Part shown: one piece after another, positions 36,473 to 47,904 of the stretch
Layout: every line of letters starts with the position of its first letter
How positions within the stretch are numbered: the first letter of the stretch is position 1
Assembly: GCA_036426205.1 (NCBI GenBank)
Contig: CM071574.1
Span: forward strand, 13,009,974-13,073,973
Reading direction: 5' to 3'
DNA: 64,000 nucleotides
Source: Ascaphus truei
Lineage: Eukaryota > Chordata > Amphibia > Anura > Ascaphidae
The notes under the pieces: generated by a model
Databases searched by the model: none
The model's input: the letters and a program-made list of their open reading frames with translations, nothing else
Told to the model about the DNA's origin: nothing
Program-made: the position numbers and the translations under genes

Positions 36473-37440
36473 AAAAAGTTGGAGCGCAGAGAGAAAAAGG
36501 TGGTATTAGACAAAATCACTTTAATGGGTAAAATTACATATAGACACTTACAATCAATACAGCTGCTTCGCCCGTGGGGTTCCAAGCCTGTCCTCGCTAC
36601 CACTGCTTCCCTCGGTAAATAAGCAAAATATGAGTTTTAGCTTGAACAGTTTTTAAATTTTAGTTGGTAATTTTTAAGTAATTCTTAATAGGTGAAAGAG
36701 GATATAGATATTTTATATATAAACTGTATAATAAAATTTCATAGCAAGTAGAGTAAGTGTTAATAGATTAGTCAATTAAAATATGCTGACTATCAGGTGA
36801 TTGATTCAAGGATCTAAGTATAAGCTAAGGAACATTTTATGGAAACTTTACAGTAATTTGAAATAATGTTTTAAGGAGCTTTTTAAGATGTGATAATAGT
36901 GGTTTTAAAATTTTAAGTATACATTACTATATGAATTGTTTATATGTATGTTATGTTGAAAGTGTATGTTTTAGTCACAGGATCACTAATTATTTATTGC
37001 GACCAGCATACACATGTGTAATGGATTTAGCACGAGTAGGGGGGTGGTGGCCTATATAAGGCAGCCCCCTGAGATGTTTTATACCTCCTGACGAAGCGCA
37101 AGATCGCGCGAAACGCGTTGAGGGGTTGCTTAGATTATAGGGTACACACTCGGTCTTGGTGAGTGGTACCCCTAGCCTACAGGGGTCTTATCCAGCCAGA
37201 GCTAGCACTTCCCGTTTAGTGATCTCGCGAGAGAGCCAAGCATTGGATTTCCACTTCCGGGTTGTAGCAGGGCAGAGACTTGCAGCAGGGCACTGCCGAG
37301 GGAGGCAGTGGTAGCGAGGACAGGCTTGGAACCCCACGGGCGAAGCAGCTGTATTGATTGTAAGTGTCTATATGTAATTTTACCCATTAAAGTGATTTTG
37401 TCTAATACCACCTTTTTCTCTCTGCGCTCCAACTTTTTTG
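36473..37440 (+). mobile_element. PLE-derived unit inserted in the LTR
   Basis: The left 145 bp (36473-36617) is the reverse complement of the right end (37294-37440). Both outer ends read AGATACAAAAAAGTTGGAGC or its complement. The centre is an AT-rich body leading to a TATA box (CCTATATAAGG, 37051-37061) and a hammerhead at 37084. This is a head-to-head pair of PLE terminal repeats, the minus copy being 5'-truncated. The unit interrupts the LTR of the element in both LTR copies. Confidence 0.7.
37084..37123 (+). ncRNA. Hammerhead motif, stem I CCTC/GAGG (copy 2)
   Basis: CCTC (37084-37087), CTGACGA (37088-37094), a bulged A, stem II GCGC/GCGC (37096-37099, 37106-37109), GAAA (37110-37113), stem III ACGCGT, T and GAGG (37120-37123) follow in order. 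All core bases of a type I hammerhead are present. Stem III is minimal and palindromic. Confidence 0.75.
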
Positions 37441-38252
37441 TATCTAGTGTGCTGAGTCCTACCTATATCCACTGCAGCGCCTCCACCTCATCAGGGTCCC
37501 TTCGGTCACTTGGGGATGGTCCTGGCGAGGAACTCCTCTGTGGTGCTCCTCTCTGTACAATCACTTCACACATGTACACGAGAGGTTTTGTAATTAAGAG
37601 CATCTTTATTGGACGGTGGGCCATGCTGCCCTCCCACAATGGGGTGTATTAGCCCTCCATTGTCACAAGCACTTCCCTTTACAAGTGTAGTTCCTTAAAT
37701 AGGGATTCCCTATCCCAGCCGGATGTCTTTACTCTGTGCCAGGTCCCTGGGACACAGTCTTCTTATTCAGCTACTAACATACTCTTACTGCTCCTACTCT
37801 TACTCCTCCCCAGACACACACACACAGAACTAACTCTTAGACACAGTGCTGGCCTTATGTACACTCTGGGGTCTGACACAACTTGACATCACCAACCAGG
37901 GAGTCAGAGTCTGTGACCACTCCCATCCATACATAGGGCACCTCACCAGGGTGTGAGGGCAACCTCCATAATCCTGCTGGCATGCCCACAGCTTTACGCA
38001 GGCGGGCCTTACTGTCAGCAGGAGAGATGACTGTAGCCATTTTACATAACCGCTACATTCTCCCCCTGGTGAATCCCATCGTCCTCGCTGGGACCTAAAT
38101 TTGCATACCTTCCTCCAGGAAGCACTGTAACGCAAAACATAATTGTTAACATCACACAGATTGCACAATACAACAGAAAAATGACTACAGTGAAATCCCG
38201 CCAAGCCCGCCCCGACCAGCAGCCACGAACCCGCGTAGTGTCTCAGTACCCC

Positions 38253-39041
38253 CTAATAGTAGTGACTCGGGTCAGGTTTCCTAACCTCTCTACCACCCAT
38301 GTCCAGGACCGTGACATGATAATGTCTTGGCAGTCCCCTCTCGGGCCTATAGGTCACCTTGTGTTTATGTATGTTCCTCCCTATACTCCACACTTGCATC
38401 AGGTGATCTATCCGGTCCTCTGCCTTCCTTCCTGTAACTGCACTCCCCTTATTAACCAGATACATTTCAATGGTTTCCCTGAGCCACCTTTCTCTGTTTT
38501 CTTCTATCTCCTCCATGAGGGGTTCAGGGACATAAGGGTACTCCAACCCGTGGGAAGACTTATATCTGGCCATTATGGCCCTTTCAGCTCTACTGATCCT
38601 GGTCAGATCAGCATTACCTGCTCTCCCAGGTAGCACCCATGACAGGGGTTCGTCCGGATCCACAGGATCTGACAGTGTGTCGGGAGCCATGGGCTCTATC
38701 TCCCTGTGCTCTATCTTTATCCACCGATCCTGCAACTCCCTATCTCGCTGCTCAGGGGTGAATTCTCCCTCGGCCCACCAAAAATCGACTACATCCTCCC
38801 TACGGATGAGAAACCGCGTACGGTCCATCCAGGCTACATAGCCTTCAAAGAGTGGGGCCCACCAACGGTGTTCTTTGAAGCGGTGTGAATCCCCTGCGTC
38901 ACTCTCGTCCGCATCCCCCCACGAAAATACCCCCGATGTCCGTGCCGACCGTGGTACGGACCACCGTGATGATCCCAGGGCCTTTTCCTCTGGTTTGTTG
39001 GTCGCAGGAGGCAACCACCGGCCTACCGCGGCCTTACCCAA
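38253..39041 (-). CDS. LTR-element internal ORF, C-terminal part, unrecognised
   Basis: This 262-residue open frame is rich in Trp and charged residues (for example WWAPLFEGYVAWMDRTRF, FTPEQRDRELQDRWIKIE, EDRIDHLMQVW) and ends PDPSHYY, about 200 bp before the LTR. By position it should be the gag-like product of the element. There is no CCHC knuckle and no protease motif. It overlaps the next ORF by a frameshift at about 39030, in a run of C, where the sister copy reads through in one frame. It may therefore be the C-terminal half of one protein of about 600 residues. Confidence 0.45.
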   Translation of the reverse strand: MGKAAVGRWLPPATNKPEEKALGSSRWSVPRSARTSGVFSWGDADESDAGDSHRFKEHRWWAPLFEGYVAWMDRTRFLIRREDVVDFWWAEGEFTPEQRDRELQDRWIKIEHREIEPMAPDTLSDPVDPDEPLSWVLPGRAGNADLTRISRAERAIMARYKSSHGLEYPYVPEPLMEEIEENRERWLRETIEMYLVNKGSAVTGRKAEDRIDHLMQVWSIGRNIHKHKVTYRPERGLPRHYHVTVLDMGGREVRKPDPSHYY

Positions 39042-40040
39042 TTCTCCCCCACCCCGAGAAATGCCCTCTGTAGCGCAACTGCGCTGTCTTTCCCTAGTCC
39101 GTCTCTCCTCCCCCCCCCCAAAGGTACGTCCACAAGTTCTAGGCTAGGCGGGGACCCCGTGGAACAGGTGATGGGGGCAGGGGTTTTACCTAGGGCATGG
39201 GGTTGGGCGTAAGGGCAAGCGAGTGGGCGCCACGGGGCTACGACCCGTTCCCGGCTGTCCATGGATTGATCCAAGGAGGATAGCTCACCCTCCTCAGTCT
39301 GCGGTTCGCCCATCCAGCTCTTGGGCCCTTGAGGTGATCGGGGACCTTCACCCGATCGCCGAAGCGTCGCTGCTTCCTTCCCGTCTGTTCCGCCGTCGCC
39401 ACCGGAAGTGATGTCCTCTCCGGAACCGGAAGTGCCGCTAACTTGGGTTGGACCCCCATGCGGGATCTCTTCCTCGATGACGACATCCGGAAGCTCCGCC
39501 GTCGTCTCCACCGGAAGTGGTGTCTTCTCCGCACGTGCGTCTTGGGCCTGGCACGGCCTTGTTTCCGCTACACCATCTACCGGAGCAAGGTAAGTAAGTG
39601 GCCTTCTCTTACCATTCCGCAGGGGTGTAGGCGTCTCTCGCCCGTCGCCGCCATATCCTGGGGCGGAGGTACTCCGTCTCTCGGCTCGCCGATCTGCGGG
39701 GGACGCCCTGCTTTCCAGGCTGCTACTCACGCCACGGGGTGTCGTCCTCCCCGGTTCTTTCCTGGGCCTTGATTTCACCTCCGCTAGCTCGCGGAGATCC
39801 TCATCTGAGTAGTCTCCCTTCCCCGACTTAGGGGTCACCGATCGGGGCGATAGTCTCTTTCCAGTTCGGTCGGGGAGTGACCCGACCGTCTCGGTTGCTG
39901 CTGACCCCTTAATTAAGGCCGCGCCTTTCTCAGTCTTGGTGGGCGCGGTCTGCGTTTTCGCGCCAGTTTCTCCATCAGGGTGAGGTTCTTTTCCCGCGGC
40001 TAGTTCCCGCCTTCTCCTGGCAGCCGCCTTGCGTGCAAAT
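39023..40040 (-). CDS. LTR-element internal ORF, N-terminal part, truncated
   Basis: The open frame encodes about 340 residues of highly charged, Pro/Ser/Gly/Arg-rich sequence, for example SGKGDYSDEDLRELAEVKSR and RGVSSSLESRASPADRR, without a folded-domain signature. Homology to the sister internal region ends at about 40040, so the true start is missing and the first residues of the apparent ORF come from flanking DNA. Disordered, basic N-termini are common in retroelement gag proteins, but the assignment rests on position. Confidence 0.4.
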
Positions 40041-40041
40041 G

Positions 40042-40374
40042 AGCCGCGCTTAACAGATGCACAAAGCCCCTGCATCTGTTATCAGCGCGGCTATAGTTTC
40101 TCCCTCCGCATGCGCGCTGATGCGTGCGAAGGAGGAGAAACTTCCTCGGGGAAGCGGAGAAGTGGTCATGTGACCGCTCCCATCCAATGGGACTGCAGCC
40201 GGTCCGCCATTGTTCACTACTGAGCAACCAGACCAGAGGCAGCACCGATGTGTGTGTGTGTGTGTTTGTGTATGAGAAAAACGGGCTGGGGCTGGTGCTG
40301 GTGCAGGGGGGTGTGTGAAAAACGGGCTGGTGCTGGTGCAGGGGTGTGAAAAACGGGCTGGGACTGGTGCTGGT
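40042..40374. other. GC-rich flank with GT repeats
   Basis: A short inverted repeat (AACAGATGCACAAAGC and GCATCTGTTATCAGCGCGGC) is followed by a (TG)n run and three copies of AAAAACGGGCTGG. No gene is seen. Confidence 0.4.
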
Positions 40375-40815
40375 TTATTTATTTATAAAATATTTTACCA
40401 GGAAGTAATACATTGAGAGTTACCTCTCGTTTTCAAGTATGTCCTGGGCACAAATACATGTTTACAAATACAGTTACATAAATGAGCAGGGTATACATTA
40501 TATACAAGACATTGCATGCACAATTAAAGATAATATATATTATGGACGTATGAAACAGTGACAGACCAGATTAAAATGTGTGACAGCCTTAGATTTGAAA
40601 GAACTTAAACTGGTGGTGGATGTGAGAGTCTTTGGTAGGTTGTTCCAGTTTTGGGGTGCACGGTAAGAGAAGGAGGAGCGGCCGGATACTTTGTTGAGCC
40701 TTGGGACCGTGAACAGTCTTTTGGAGTCTGATCTCAGGTGATAGGTGCTGCATGTGGTAGGGGTGAGGAGCTTGTTCAGATAGCTGGGTAGCTTGCCCAT
40801 AAAGAATTTGAAGGT
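40375..40815 (-). mobile_element. 5'-truncated CR1/L2-like LINE end
   Basis: On the minus strand, 86 residues match the very C-terminus of ORF2 proteins of CR1/L2-type non-LTR retrotransposons: YHLRSDSKRLFTVPRLNKVSG, FSYRAPQNWNNLPKTL, then SLSSFKSKAVTHFNL. The frame is followed by about 160 bp of 3' UTR and a tail of ATAAATAAATAAA at 40375. Only the last part of the element is present, the usual result of incomplete reverse transcription. Confidence 0.75.
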
Positions 40816-41800
40816 GCAGGGGGGTGGGGGGGCAAACGGAGTGGTGTGGTGGGGGGAGAATGGGTGGGGGGAGAGAGAGGAGGCAGAAGGGAGAGAGAGG
40901 GGGGCAGAAGGGAAGAGAGAGGGGGGAGAAGGGGGGGGGAGAGGGAGATGGGGGAGAGAGGAGGCAGGAGAGGGGAGAGAGGATGCAAAGGGAAGAAGTT
41001 GGGGGGGTTTGGGGCAGCACCTCAGGGATAGAGAGGTTGGCAGAAGTGCGCTCTCGGTGTGGGTTTGTCTCCGGTCGCTCTTTTGGCTCCTTTCTACCTC
41101 TCTTATGTGTCCTTTTCTACTCTGTTGTGGCTCCCCCTTCTATGTCTTGTTTTCTCCGCACTGTCGTTCGCTTTTTGTTCCTCCCTCTTTATCTCTCGTT
41201 TGCACTCCCGTTCAGCTCTGCCTTTTTTATACTGAGCTCGAACTGTTTAGCCCCTTTTGTTTTTCCTCATTGCCTCTTTGCCCGCCGGTGGGAGCCTGCT
41301 TGTTTCTCCTTCTGCTTCCGACCTCTTTTGCGCAGACCTGGGGTGGTTGGGAGTTTGCCTCCGGTTTCTCTCTTTCGTTTTCCCTCCTTCCATCTTCTCG
41401 TTTGGTGCATCCTTGGCGTCCTCTTTTCCTCATCCTCGCGCTTTTCCTCCTCTGTTGCCTCCTGGCTCTCTCTTTTTGCGCCTGTGCTCAATCTCTTTGG
41501 CTTCACTGGTTGGTGTGTTTTTGTTCGGTGGGGGAGAGAGGAGGCAGAGGGTGGAGAGAGAGGGGCAGAAGGGAGAAGTGGGGGGCAGAAGGGGAGGAGA
41601 GGGGGGTACAGAAGGAGAGACGGGGGGCGGACGAAGTGAGAGAGAGTCTTTCAGACAGGGAGATAGGGGGGCGTAAGTGCGCGGGGTGGATGAGTGAGAA
41701 AGTGCAGGCCGTTCGGGGGTTGGGGCAGGTACTCTGCGGAGGTTCCCTCACCCCCCACGACCGGCGCTCGGCTGTGAGGCTTAGTGGGTGTTATTAGGGG
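40813..41800. repeat. GA-rich blocks flanking a CT-rich block
   Basis: Purine-rich GGGAGAGAGAGGAGGCAGAAG repeats at 40840-41000 and 41525-41680 flank a T/C-rich segment (41060-41515). A 334-residue open frame crosses it, but composition bias explains the absence of stops and no domain is visible. The purine strand switches twice in under 1 kb. Confidence 0.6.
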
Positions 41801-42044
41801 TGGGGGGGTGGGGTGGGAGGAGGGAACGGAGAACCGGACCAGGGTCGAGTGGGAAGGAAGGGAGTGTATGTAGACAGCTAGCACCAACCACCGAAGAAAT
41901 GAATGTGCGGTGTGTGGGCATGTGACGGTGTTGTGGGAGCGTGTGTGCCGCGTTGAATATATTTATCAAAAAAGTTGCAACAATGGTTAATAAATAATTT
42001 AATCTGCACAACATGTCTTTTTTTTTAATTTTTAAAATATTATA

Positions 42045-42160
42045 TAATATACACACACACACATATACACACACACAGGTTCCCCAGTGACACACAAACA
42101 CACAGACCACTTCAAAGTGACACACACACACTGACAGCTACCAAGTGACACACACACAGT
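42045..42160. repeat. (CA)n microsatellite, interrupted
   Basis: CACACACA runs are separated by CCAGTGACA- and AAGTGACA-type spacers, giving a degenerate minisatellite of CA blocks. Confidence 0.8.
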
Positions 42161-42164
42161 GATA

Positions 42165-45100
42165 CCCGCCTCCCAAGCACGCTTGCTGTCTCCTCTGCCA
42201 GGACAGCAAAAAGCTCCTGGTAGAGCGAGCAGCAGCACTAAGTGCTTACTATGTCCCAGGCCTAATGCATTCGCATTTTGCTACAAGCTCTTTTTTGAAT
42301 GATATATAGCAACGTGTCTGTGCTCATGATATTCTTTTTAAGGCATACCAAAAGCTATATCTCTCTATATTTTAGTGTTATCCGTACCTTTATGAGATTA
42401 GCTCATCAGTGACATCATAATGCACATAGCCTGGTGGCAGATATGGTGAGTCAGATAGCTATAAAGTGTACATCAAAAACAAAAAAAACAGAGGCACAAC
42501 ATGACATAAAATCCTTTATGTATTAATGGTGAGTAACAAATAGAACGACACACTCACAATTTAAAAGAAAATATATTCGCCTGGTTACGGAGGAGATAAC
42601 ACTTCCACTGGAAAAGACTCCTGGAATCTGTCCACCACAATCACTGGAATTCAGCTGCAGACAGAGCCGTTGTATGACAGTAATCGTAAATCTCCGGTGG
42701 TGAAGGCAACGTCTGCGGATTCCCTCAGCGGCTCCACTCACTCCGTGTGCTCGCCTGAGCTGGCAAGTCATTTTTAAGAGAATAAATGGCACCAATGTGG
42801 TCACTAGAACCTCCGCATTGCTGCAGACTTCCTTCGTCATATCAGATGTGCTTAACTTTATAAAATGTACTCACAAACCTGTCCACGGTTTTCAAACCAA
42901 AATAGATTCCTAGCGAATCAGTTCACAGAATTTTTAAGGGCTAAAAATGTCTCAGAAATCCCACATTTCTAGCATCTATTCGCTGTTTCGCCAATAAATT
43001 GCAGCTTTGTCACAAGTGAAATCCATATGTCAGGCTCTGGATGGGAGTTTGCCTCATTCATTAAAATGCTTGGGGAATTTAGACCATACTGTCACCGAAC
43101 TCTAACCGAGTTGCAACTTGTTTCCGGGGCGGGGGTCAGAGGGGGAAGGCCCAATTTACGCATGGTTTGTGAACTCTGTTGAAGGTTTCACACATCAACA
43201 ATGTGCATTATTTTTTCCCACGTGTGATGTTTTAGGCTTTTTGGGCCTAAATTAGAAATTGGTTAAATGTATCTTTGTGAAACATAGGTTAATAATTGGA
43301 TGTAAGTTGCTACGTGAGTAGGACTGACTAATATACAGAGTAGATGAAAAGCAATTGAATACTGGAATGTGGTATTTTGCCACCGATCCCACTGCTAAAG
43401 GTTTTCTCTGAATGATAAAGGTTGAGAATCACTGCACGACAACTGCTTGAACAGAATAATTCAGTACAAGTTTTGTCGTCAGGTAATATGTACAAAGGAG
43501 ATGTCTACATTGCTAATAGATGCATTCAGGGCACTAGAGACTATAACACACTTTCATTTAACACCCAGTACTAAGGGAGATTTTTTTTTATCATAATGTA
43601 ATGTGTGATAGAAATATATGTCAGTTGTTATTCTATTTGACATCAACATTAATTTTCTCCCCAAAGCCATTATTTAAGCAATCGAAACAAGGTGAGGTTT
43701 ATGAACCCACAGGGCCTATTTGCACAGAAAGAACCCACAGTAATGCAAAAAAGCGGAGAGCATGATGATTCCTGACAGCTACTGCATCAGCACACGTTTA
43801 AACCAACCCTTTGCCTTAGCATCAAGATACAAGATCGGAGATGTACAATTTTGACGAAATAAAACTACGGAAAGAGAAGCCCACCAATGTTCTGATAAAA
43901 ATGACTTTGGTACAGTTCGCTAATAAAACATGGCAACTAGATTCAAACGTGCCTCGTTAAAATTAACAAGCAAGAGAGGTTTACCATGAATGGAAATCCA
44001 TAAAGAAAAAATTCCATAGCGTTTATATTATGCTGTGCAAAGCTGAATCTTAAAGCTGCAATACTGCAATGCATCGCTGCTACAAGTTCACGGGTCCTTT
44101 TATTTATTTATTTTAACGCGGCTATACTACAGTACTTTCCCCCTTTTCTTTCTTATTTGTACATGTAAAGCATGTGGCAATGTATAATTCTACAATCTTA
44201 CCTAAGCTGGCAATCGTTTGGTGCTCCTGTTACTGTATAAATATGTCAAAATCCTGATTGTGTGCCTAACATAATGGCTGCCTTTCAGTTTCAATCAATC
44301 CTTCAGTCGGTGTAACTCGGCAGCTACAATGTATCCTGATATTACTAAGGTAACAATCTATTGTTACAGTTTACAGCAAAAACTGCTAGGAATATTGGCA
44401 ACAAATTATCACAACTAGGAAAGTGTGGCAAAGATCTTGCACTGCTTGGGAGGTGGGCTAAAACCTGCTATACAAATCAAAGTATGCTTTAACTCATTAA
44501 AATTGGCATAAAGAGTTGAATTTAAAAAAATGCATTAAGTATTAGCTAATACTACAGAACTGATTAAAAAAACATACGATTTCACGTTTTGCTGCTTTAA
44601 ACTTGAAATGAAGGTTCTCATATCAAAATAAATAAGGGGTGCAGAAGAGAAAAAAAGGGGCGCAAAAAACAACCTGGAAATAGCCACCTTATAAGCTTAT
44701 AATAATCAACTTCATATATTATTATACAGCGGTTACCATCTTCGATTCTACCACTTTAACTCTGAACAGGGATGGGGGGGTGGGGGGGAGGGGTTGGAGG
44801 GATAAAGGGAGAAAGGGAAAATGTGTAAATTCCATCAACATATTAATTATAAGTAACCTCCATCTTCAAAAATCAAACTTTGGATGGAATGTCACCTGGG
44901 ATGAGGGAATATTGTGCTTCAACCACATAAGAGATCCTGTAGATGCACTCATCCGAAAAGGAAAGGTCCTCAGACCATTTATTAAGAAGATTGTGCTTCC
45001 CAATCCTTGTGCTTGGGTAGATTAGGGTTGTCATTTGTTATACTGTTAGTAAGCTCAAGTTTCCCTGTCCACCATCCCTTTTGACTTATCCATGGACCCC

Positions 45101-46190
45101 AGACCCTTTAGATCTTCCTTACGCAGTCAATCATAAAGCTTATCAGCTTTTCCATTAGGATAACCTGCCCCTTGAGTTTCACTATCCTTTGCATATCCAG
45201 TGTCGGCTGACGCCATGACACCGCTATACTGCACCTCACTGCAGAAGAGACGTGCAGAATGAAATTGTAGTTGTATTTTGGAATGCTGTCGGGTGCTTTA
45301 TTTAATAAAGTAAACCGGTCTGTAAAGCAGCAATTTAACTTGACCTAATTTAGCATGTCCTAATCTTTAAAAATAAATAAGAGTTAATCAAGATTTCCTT
45401 CATCTATAGATTCTGAGGTAACCTGTAGACTGCAATGGACTCTGGGGAGAGCTTCATTTTAACCTCCCGGACACTTAATATTTCAAGCACTTATAACTCC
45501 TACAGTATGTAGAGCGGCGGATTTCAAAAGTAAAAACAGCATCGGAAAGGGCAAGAACAGCAACGGCTATGAGCGCAGTCTGCTGCATGACACCCAAACA
45601 GACAGTTATACTTCAGGTATAATGGACCAAAAACTTCATGCAGTGACACCTACAGGGTAGCATATGTCTAACTATTGGTTGATTTCTATGCTTTCACATG
45701 ACAGCTACTGTAGTACTTTTACTGATCGGAGAAAGAAATCATGAAGTACTAGGGATACAGTGTTCATATGGCCAAAGACGGCACTAAATATCTTAAATCA
45801 CCAGTTGCACCTTTTGTGTCTAGAAAGAAATAAGCATATTATGGCAAATAACGGAATTTTTCACCCTACTAAATAACTTTCCAGGCATATAGGCTATCAA
45901 GCAACATATATTAAAGTTAGAAAACTGAATGCATTAAGTGTTGTAGATGCTCTGCAATTTTTAACAGGTATGCCATTATTTCAAATACATTTACTAGCTT
46001 TGCAAATGTAGGCCTAAAAGACAGTTTAGTAGGGGCTAGAACACTGTTTTTAAACAGGGGTTCCTCTGGCATCCCCAAAAGGTTCTCGGTAAGTTGCAGG
46101 TCATTTTTAAATGGTACCAAACACAGAAGAATTTACATACGATCTCAGACGCACTATTAGAGAGGGTTGAGGTTCCACAGAATTTCACAA
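42165..46190. other. Quiet intron-like sequence
   Basis: There is no element with a second copy in the window and no convincing exon. A strong minus-strand donor (GTAAGATTG, about 44208) lacks a good acceptor at a sensible distance. A G-rich run lies at 44773-44790. Confidence 0.4.
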
Positions 46191-46192
46191 GA

Positions 46193-46830
46193 TAATTATA
46201 GTGTTAAAAAAGAACACAGAAGCGCACCAAGGGTTAAGGATACTGTATTATACAATGGATATAATAAAATGTAAAAACTTACACATAATGTTAAAAATGT
46301 CCAGTAGCGGCCAGTACAAGCATGGTGGATCCAGGAGGATAGGCGCAGGAGGAATTGACGGATCTTCACAGTTCAGTCCCGCGCGCTGGGGCTGGCTTGC
46401 TCGGCAAGGCTCAGATCTTAGTTACGGGTTGCGGGTATCGCAGGACCCGTATGGAGCTGCCCTCTGATCGCCTGTGTACTTTACGTCACACTCGAGCAGG
46501 TAAAACCAGCTCTAAAGTTCGTATAAAGCTGGGACTTGTAAAACCAAGCGTCTGGGCACCAACAAGTACTGTATATACTCCGCAACGCGTTTCACACTAT
46601 TCAGTGCTTCATCAGGCGGTATAGAGACACCTATGGGGGGGCCTTTTATGCAAACACTCCGAGCTAGTTACCCAATTAATTATTTAAATACCTAGATGTG
46701 AGCGTAAGATATATTAGATGCTCTGGGTATTTGACAAGCTAAAGGGTATGTAAACATTGTTAAGGAGGAGGTGGAATATACGGGTTTGTAGATAAACTCC
46801 AACACAAAGGGTTGGCCACATGTAGATTAA
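46193..46830 (-). repeat. PLE-1 3' terminal repeat
   Basis: This repeat matches 51687-52316 with few differences. It holds a GCATAAAAGG TATA-like box, the hammerhead at 46580-46619, and an outer end in GCGCTTCTGTGTTCTTTTTT (minus strand). Confidence 0.85.
46580..46619 (-). ncRNA. Hammerhead motif in PLE-1 3' terminal repeat
   Basis: Minus strand: CCGC (46619-46616), CTGATGA (46615-46609), A, a stem II with CACT/AGTG plus a G.U pair, GAAA (46593-46590), ACGCGT stem III, T, then GCGG (46583-46580) closing stem I. All catalytic-core bases are present. It lies 30-35 bp downstream of the TATA-like box. Confidence 0.75.
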
Positions 46831-46974
46831 TTGAGAGGAGTGTTGGAATCCCATATTGCTAAAGGCTGTCCCTGTAGGTGTTAAATAAATGCTTAATCAT
46901 ACACAATATGTATCACTAAGCCACAATAAATACCATATTGAACATGAAAAACATATACATAGACATAAAAAATG

Positions 46975-47480
46975 GGAATAATAAAGAGAATGTGTGGGGG
47001 GATGGGGAACATGAGAGGGGGGGAGGTGGGAAGGGGGGGGAAAGAGGTTGAACAAAAGGGGGGGACGAGGAGGGGAAAGGAAGAGAAAGGAGAGGGTGGG
47101 GAGGGTGGAGGGAGGAACGGGGAAACAGTGAGAGGGGGGAAGAGGGATAGGTGGGGAGGGGGGGTAGAGAAGGACGGGGAAAGGAGGACATGGGGACAGG
47201 GGAAGGTGAAATAAGGGGGAGAAGAAGGAAAAGGGGGAGGTGAAGAAGAGGGAGGGGTTAGACAGAAAGAGGGAGTGAAAAGAGGGGAGAAAAGGGGAGG
47301 GGGAAAACGGGGGGGGGGGGAGGGGGGGGGGGGGGGGGAAAAACAGAGAATGCCCAGGGAGGAGGAAAATAAGGGAGATAAAAGAATGGGGATAGGAATG
47401 GGGAAGTGGGGGAAGGAATGGAGGAGGCGAGGGAAGGGGGAGAGGGAAGGAAGGGGGGGGAAAGGGAGGGGGAAACCTTT
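46975..47480 (-). repeat. G/C-skewed tract in PLE-1 3' UTR
   Basis: The plus strand is GGGGA-rich and the minus (sense) strand is C-rich, over about 500 bp between the endonuclease stop and the 3' terminal repeat. A 235-bp relative occurs at 52309-52545. The 206-residue Pro/Ser ORF over it is a composition artefact. Confidence 0.8.
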
Positions 47481-47544
47481 ATTAGTGAAGGAAAAAATCA
47501 ATAATAATAACATGATACAAAGAATGACATTTAAATAATTCCAA

Positions 47545-47904
47545 TTATCTTAAAAAAGGTGTCAGTTCAACATAATCATTAAGACCCCCTGGGTATTTCG
47601 ACTGCAGTGTGAAGATCCAAAACTGCTCTTTTTTGGCAATTTGTAGGTCCCTATCTCCTGCCCTAATGTCACCCATAATTCTCTCTATCCCCATATACTG
47701 TACACCCACTGTACTACAATTGTGTGCATCTTTAAAATGGGCTAGTAAGTGAGTAAGGGGTTTGGAGGTTGCTTCTAATTTGGGGATATTGGAAATGTTG
47801 CGTAAGTGCTCCATAATGCGTATTTTCAGATTGCGTTTGGTTCTGCCCACGTATGCAGTCCACAGCTGCATTGCAGAATGTACACTACATACGTGGACAG
47901 GCAA
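47545..47904 (-). pseudogene. PLE-1 GIY-YIG endonuclease, C-terminal piece
   Basis: The frame carries YVGRTKRNLKIRIMEHLRNI, the second half of the GIY-YIG catalytic module with its Arg and following helix, and continues through HFKDAHNC to the stop at 47545. The GIY half (VVYILQCSCG) lies in another frame just upstream, so a frameshift at about 47850 splits the active site. A copy with this shift could not make an active nuclease without frameshifting. Confidence 0.8.

Larger units (their letters stand above)
36039..38057 (-). mobile_element. LTR (upstream copy) of the array
   Basis: On the minus strand the LTR begins TGTAGCGGTTATG after the polypurine AGGGGGAGAA and ends CCCAACA just before TGGCGCC. 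It has AATAAA at about 37612-37607. It contains a 968-bp insertion (36473-37440) and a (TA)n tract (36066-36112), which explain most of its 2-kb length. The same insertion at the same place in the other LTR shows it was already in the parental element, because both LTRs are copied from one template at retrotransposition. Confidence 0.65.

Noticed and set aside
31376..40040. Simple 4.7-kb segmental tandem duplication
   Set aside because: LTR start, polypurine tract and primer-site-like sequence explain the repeat as internal-LTR-internal-LTR. The remaining doubt is an assembly artefact.
40793..41797. 334-residue plus-strand ORF
   Set aside because: It spans GA-rich and CT-rich blocks, overlaps long ORFs in other frames and has no domain. 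The absence of stops follows from base composition.
46893..47513. 206-residue Pro/Ser/Phe-rich ORF
   Set aside because: It lies over the C-rich 3' UTR tract of the PLE, antisense-skewed low complexity.
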